Source: Cordia subcordata
Lineage: Eukaryota; Streptophyta; Magnoliopsida; Boraginales; Cordiaceae
Assembly (NCBI GenBank): GCA_028554755.1
Contig: JAPTOF010000003.1
Location: forward strand, 1,344,501 to 1,408,500
Reading direction: 5' to 3'
DNA: 64,000 nt
Each line of letters opens with the position of its first letter. The stretch's first letter is position 1. Made by a program: the position numbers and the translations under genes. Of the stretch, positions 60,271-64,000 are shown in pieces. The notes beneath the pieces are model-generated. The model had not been told where the DNA came from. It saw nothing but the letters and a program-made list of their open reading frames with translations, and made no database searches.

Positions 60271-63200
60271 ATGGCACTACGATGTAGTTTTGTTCTTCTC
60301 TTCTTCTTTGCGGCAATCTCCCCTTTTTTTGCTGCCCTCGAAGCAAGCAATAGTAGTGCTGGTGATGCTGATCCCATCTACATGTAAGCTTTACTAGTAT
60401 TTACCATATCAAGTCTGCTTCTTTGTAATGTTTGGTTAACAATTTACTTGAATTTCTTGTGTTTGTTGAACTTAGATTATTATCCTGAAAAGGGTATTAA
60501 TCCGATGCATGAAACTCTTACTATGCGCAAGATGGTCTAAGGATATGTTTTGGTTACTGTTTTTCTCAATTGATCAGACCCAACCTCATCTTTGACTTTT
60601 GTTTTGTGGCATCTCTTGATTTATTTTTGATCCTGCTTGTGACAGAAAATATATGAATTAAAGTGAACTAGGTCTTATTGGGCTACGTGGGGTCGGGCTT
60701 ATAGATCTGGAGTCGCCTCACTCATTTTTGCCAAGGTTGTTCTGATTTGTTAGATATGTATTTGGGGTGAGGATTTGTTGTTCTGCATGTAATCCGTTGT
60801 GGTTAGGATTTGGATTTCTGGAGAATAGTGAGATAAAGGGTGATGAAAACGAGAGCAAGATAAAGAAAGGAAGGACCGTGTTTTTCTTTGAATCTCGGAG
60901 TGAGAAAATATGTGACTGAAAATTAGCATCCCCTCGTTGAAGTTGTGGGATAAAATCATGATGTATCAGAGAGGCTTTTTTTGCTTCATATAAGATGAAA
61001 GTTTCAATCTTTGTTTAGATTTTAACTCAGATGAGTAGTTCTGATTGATGCTGGATCTTTAAGTAAAGCCTAATTGATTGTGCACATGAACTGTGTGCCC
61101 CAAAGTGGTAAGGGACCCTAATGTCAGCGGGTTATAAGTTCTGGACTTAAATACAGCTTGGTGTTAATATATTTGGTCACTGCACGAGGGGCCCAAGACT
61201 AGCTTATGATACTCTCGCTTGTGGGCTCAGGGTTCTAGGCCTGGACCGAATCAAATTGACTCCTAATGGAGACGTCGTGGTATTCGTTGTTGTTTATTTT
61301 AGTTAGACATACAGTTTAGCGTGGGCTTCTGCATAAGGTATTTCATCAGGGAGCTCCCAATAATATCTAAGCTAGTAAGACAAATTATGGAGTATGCATG
61401 CTCTTGATTTTAGTTTGCAAGTGCAGTTATTTTCTCCTATATGAATCTTTGTGTAGTTGAATGAGTTGAAAGTAATGCAGGTATTTAAATTCTTGGAATT
61501 CAATTGCACAGCAGGATAGTTATCTGCATGTTTCTGCCAGCAGTTCAAAGAGTTGGTTGACCAAGAACCTCACACCTAAGGGAAAAGAGTTAATTGATCC
61601 CTAAAATATCTCTTGCTTTTACATTAACATTAACTTAGCATTGGGTCAGACTTATTTTCATAATCCAAGGATTTCGTTTAACAGAACTACAGAAGAAAGA
61701 ATGACCTGAACAAGATAACTTTGGGGCTACTTTAAGTACAATTTCAAGTTGATCCTGTCACCCTACTGTTCCATTTCATATTTCCCTTTCCTAGTTGTAC
61801 CTGGAGTCCTTAAAGTGGGTAGATGCACTCACAAGTTTTATTTGTTCTTGGAAATGGAAAACACACTAACATGGAATAAAGGCTAAGATAAAGGCAAAGT
61901 TTCTGGCTAACTTCAGATCTCTTTCTCTTTTACTTTCTTTCTCTAGTTCCATTTTGGTATGCACTATAAAACTCATTCCATTTGAGCATCAATATTTGCT
62001 GGTTGCCAGAGCTTGTATTGAGCAGTGTAAGAAGACTGGATGCGTGGGGGACAGATGCTTTCAGCACTGTAATTTTACTTCTGATGGAAAACCCATTGAT
62101 GGTCCATGGTATCTGCAGGAGCCACTTTATCAACGTTGGAAGCAGTGGGACTGCCAAAGTGACTGTCGGTATTATTGTATGCTTGATAGGGAGGAAGAAA
62201 GACAAAAACTTGGTTTGAATCCTGTCAAGTATCATGGAAAATGGCCATTCCAACGTGTTTATGGCATGCAGGTTTTTTGATGCAATAAAATAGCTAGTAA
62301 TTATATTTCTGTCCATTTAAGCTAATGGCTCGGTACTTAATTTTTGCTTCTCAGGAACCTGTTTCTGTGGCTCTTTCTGCTCTAAATCTTGCCATACAAT
62401 TCCATGGCTGGGTATCCTTTTTCGTCCTTGTGAATTATAAGTTGCCTTTGAGGCCAAACAAAAAGCCTTACTACGAGTACACTGGCTTGTGGCATATATA
62501 TGCAATCCTATCAATGAATTACTGGTTCTGGAATGCTGTTTTTCATTGTAGGTAGGTACCATATCTTCTTCTTTTTTTTCCCAACTCTCTCCTGGCAATG
62601 TAAAATGCAAACTCTAATGCTTAAATATATCTGGATGTACATAGTATGCATTTCAAAACAGCCTAATTTGTTTGACGTGGATCTTTAATATGCTCTTTGA
62701 TCTAGCCTATTAGCTTCTTCCTGATCTTCATGCATTTCTCCTATCACTCTACGGATCACAGTGGAAATGAAATGATAATTTGTTCTGTTAGTCTGTCTGC
62801 AATATAATTTTCAATACCTGATTTCTCGGTTTGTCTGTTCAAACTGTATTGTCGCAATTGTGTTATGCAACTCAGAACTGATTAACATTGCTCAAGGATA
62901 CCGTGCTCTCCCCATTAGTTTCTATCTGGCCTCACTTTCAGGAGGTCTTGTGTTGCTTTAATCAGAACTTGAGGCAGACATATTCCCCTCCAACACATTG
63001 TGTAAAGTCTTCTTATATCTTACACATTAAAATTATGAATAGGTATATAAGAATGAAATTGTCACATAAAAGTTTCCCTGCATAAACTGTAGTGAAGATT
63101 TTCTATCACTAAAGAGTGCCTGTTCTCAACAGTGTTGGTACATAGAACTCTAATATTATTCACTTTATTCTGTAAACTGTGTGTACTTTTGGCTGCTACA

Positions 63201-63544
63201 CGTGATTAAAGTGGGGTACTAACAACTGCTAGCATCATTTCTCACTGATAGGACATAAATGATGCATTTGAGTGCAGTAAATTACTATATGTCTCTCTGT
63301 CATGTTGACACATCAAACATGTAATTTCGTCTTGTAACATTGAGGAACTTTTGCAGAGATGTGGAATTGACAGAGAAGCTAGGCTACTCCTCTGTCGCAG
63401 CATTGCTTGGGTATTCTGTCATTGTAGCTATAGTTCGGGCTTTCAATGTTAGAACTGAGGCTGGAAGGGTGATGGTTGCTGCTCCTATAATAGCATTTAT
63501 GGTGACCCATATATTGTATCTGAATCTCTACCAACTTGATTATA
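60271..63544 (+). CDS. Per1-like (PGAP3-type) GPI-anchor lipid remodelling protein, 3' end outside window
   Basis: Family members are multi-pass ER/Golgi proteins that remove a fatty acid from GPI anchors; they belong to the CREST hydrolase superfamily. Four exons: 60271-60383, 62010-62271, 62355-62551, 63357-63544 (253 codons so far; the family is about 340). The protein starts with a signal peptide (residues 1 to about 25), then a Cys-rich lumenal part (CIEQCKKTGC, DRCFQHC, DCQSDCRYYC), then membrane segments from about residue 126. The motif around His189 reads FWNAVFHCRDVELTEKLGY. The usual catalytic Ser (His minus 4) is Asn185 and the usual Asp (His plus 11) is Gly200. The next exon is not present before 64000, so the C-terminal histidines cannot be checked. 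The family call is strong; activity is doubtful. Confidence 0.88.
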
Positions 63545-64000
63545 GTAAGTCCGTGTTCACCTATTATATGTTGATTAATGCATACAGAGAATAGATGCCT
63601 TGTTGGATTTCATCGAGTGAATAATGATAATAGCATCATATAAAGTACCTAATCATTGATGAGCACAGGGAGACTTATTATTGTATTAGCTCTTGTAAAA
63701 GATTTTCCCTTGTTAGTCGTACTCTAAGTCTGGTAGGAAAATTATTTTCTTGCTGCTGCTGCAAATCACGTCCAAGTAAATACTTTTTTATGTGCTCTGG
63801 CAGATATAGCACAACAAAAGATGATGCAATTGAATGTTTTGGCATGTAATTCGAAAGTATTTGAGCAGGATTGTATGTGATAGAGATATAAGCAACTCTT
63901 GTTGCATTTATGTCGGAACACTAATAACTCTCCTCCAAAGAAGTAATAAATAAGAATTGTACTTTTTTCCAATTCAAGGGTTTTCAGGATAACTTCCTGC
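63545..64000 (+). other. intron of the Per1-like gene, running off the window
   Basis: It starts with a good donor (ATA|GTAAGT at 63545). No segment resembling the next Per1 exon was seen up to the window end. Confidence 0.6.

Noticed and set aside
1..64000. CRISPR arrays, bacterial operons, tRNA or rRNA genes
   Set aside because: The window is plant nuclear DNA. The only tRNA-like words are the retroelement primer-binding sites and a B-box-like GGTTCGATCC near 31653 inside the TRIM-like insert; no cloverleaf is present.

Overview
The window is nuclear DNA of a flowering plant, almost certainly a eudicot. The genes carry many GT-AG introns in an AT-rich background. The products are plant-type: a sorbitol dehydrogenase with the plant N-terminus, a CCCH-WD40 protein, and plastid proteins with transit peptides. 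Plant transposons fill the gaps. I cannot name the species from sequence alone.

Layout. Positions 1-2480 hold no gene I recognise. From 2485 to 11881 there is a tandem duplication of a six-exon NAD-dependent sorbitol/L-idonate dehydrogenase (3301-6934 and 8860-11881, both plus strand, 360 residues each, about 89% identical by hand count). The promoters are duplicated too. A CCCH zinc-finger WD40 protein (ZFWD type, nine exons) lies convergently at 13963-18431 on the minus strand. A PEPRK2-like protein kinase is at 23513-25851. A two-exon predicted plastid protein of unknown function is at 28199-29643. A sixteen-exon plastid ABC half-transporter of the ABCB28/NAP8 type is at 30852-39307 on the minus strand. 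A Per1-like (PGAP3-type) membrane protein begins at 60271 and leaves the window unfinished. All these gene models were assembled by hand from splice sites, and their reading phases close exactly.

The 40-60 kb part is accessory DNA. It holds a cluster of ACGT-type motifs, then 5' fragments of two unrelated genes (a USP-domain kinase and coatomer zeta), then a satellite-like array of about 320-bp units built from 21-bp sub-repeats. A complete but dead Ty1/copia element (47271-52831, TSD CCTTT) has inserted into the array. Further on are a fold-back element, a Mutator-type element with a perfect 9-bp target duplication and a G-quadruplex-prone core, and long AT-rich DNA.

Several small DNA transposons were delimited by inverted ends and target duplications: two relatives with 3-bp TWA duplications, one of them carrying a nested TRIM-like insert inside the last ABCB28 intron, and a hAT type with an 8-bp duplication. 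The gene order SDH - ZFWD - ABCB28 matches what I recall of two Arabidopsis neighbourhoods (At5g51970-At5g51980 and At4g25440-At4g25450), so this looks like an old conserved block. The genes do not form one pathway; they are ordinary housekeeping and plastid functions side by side.
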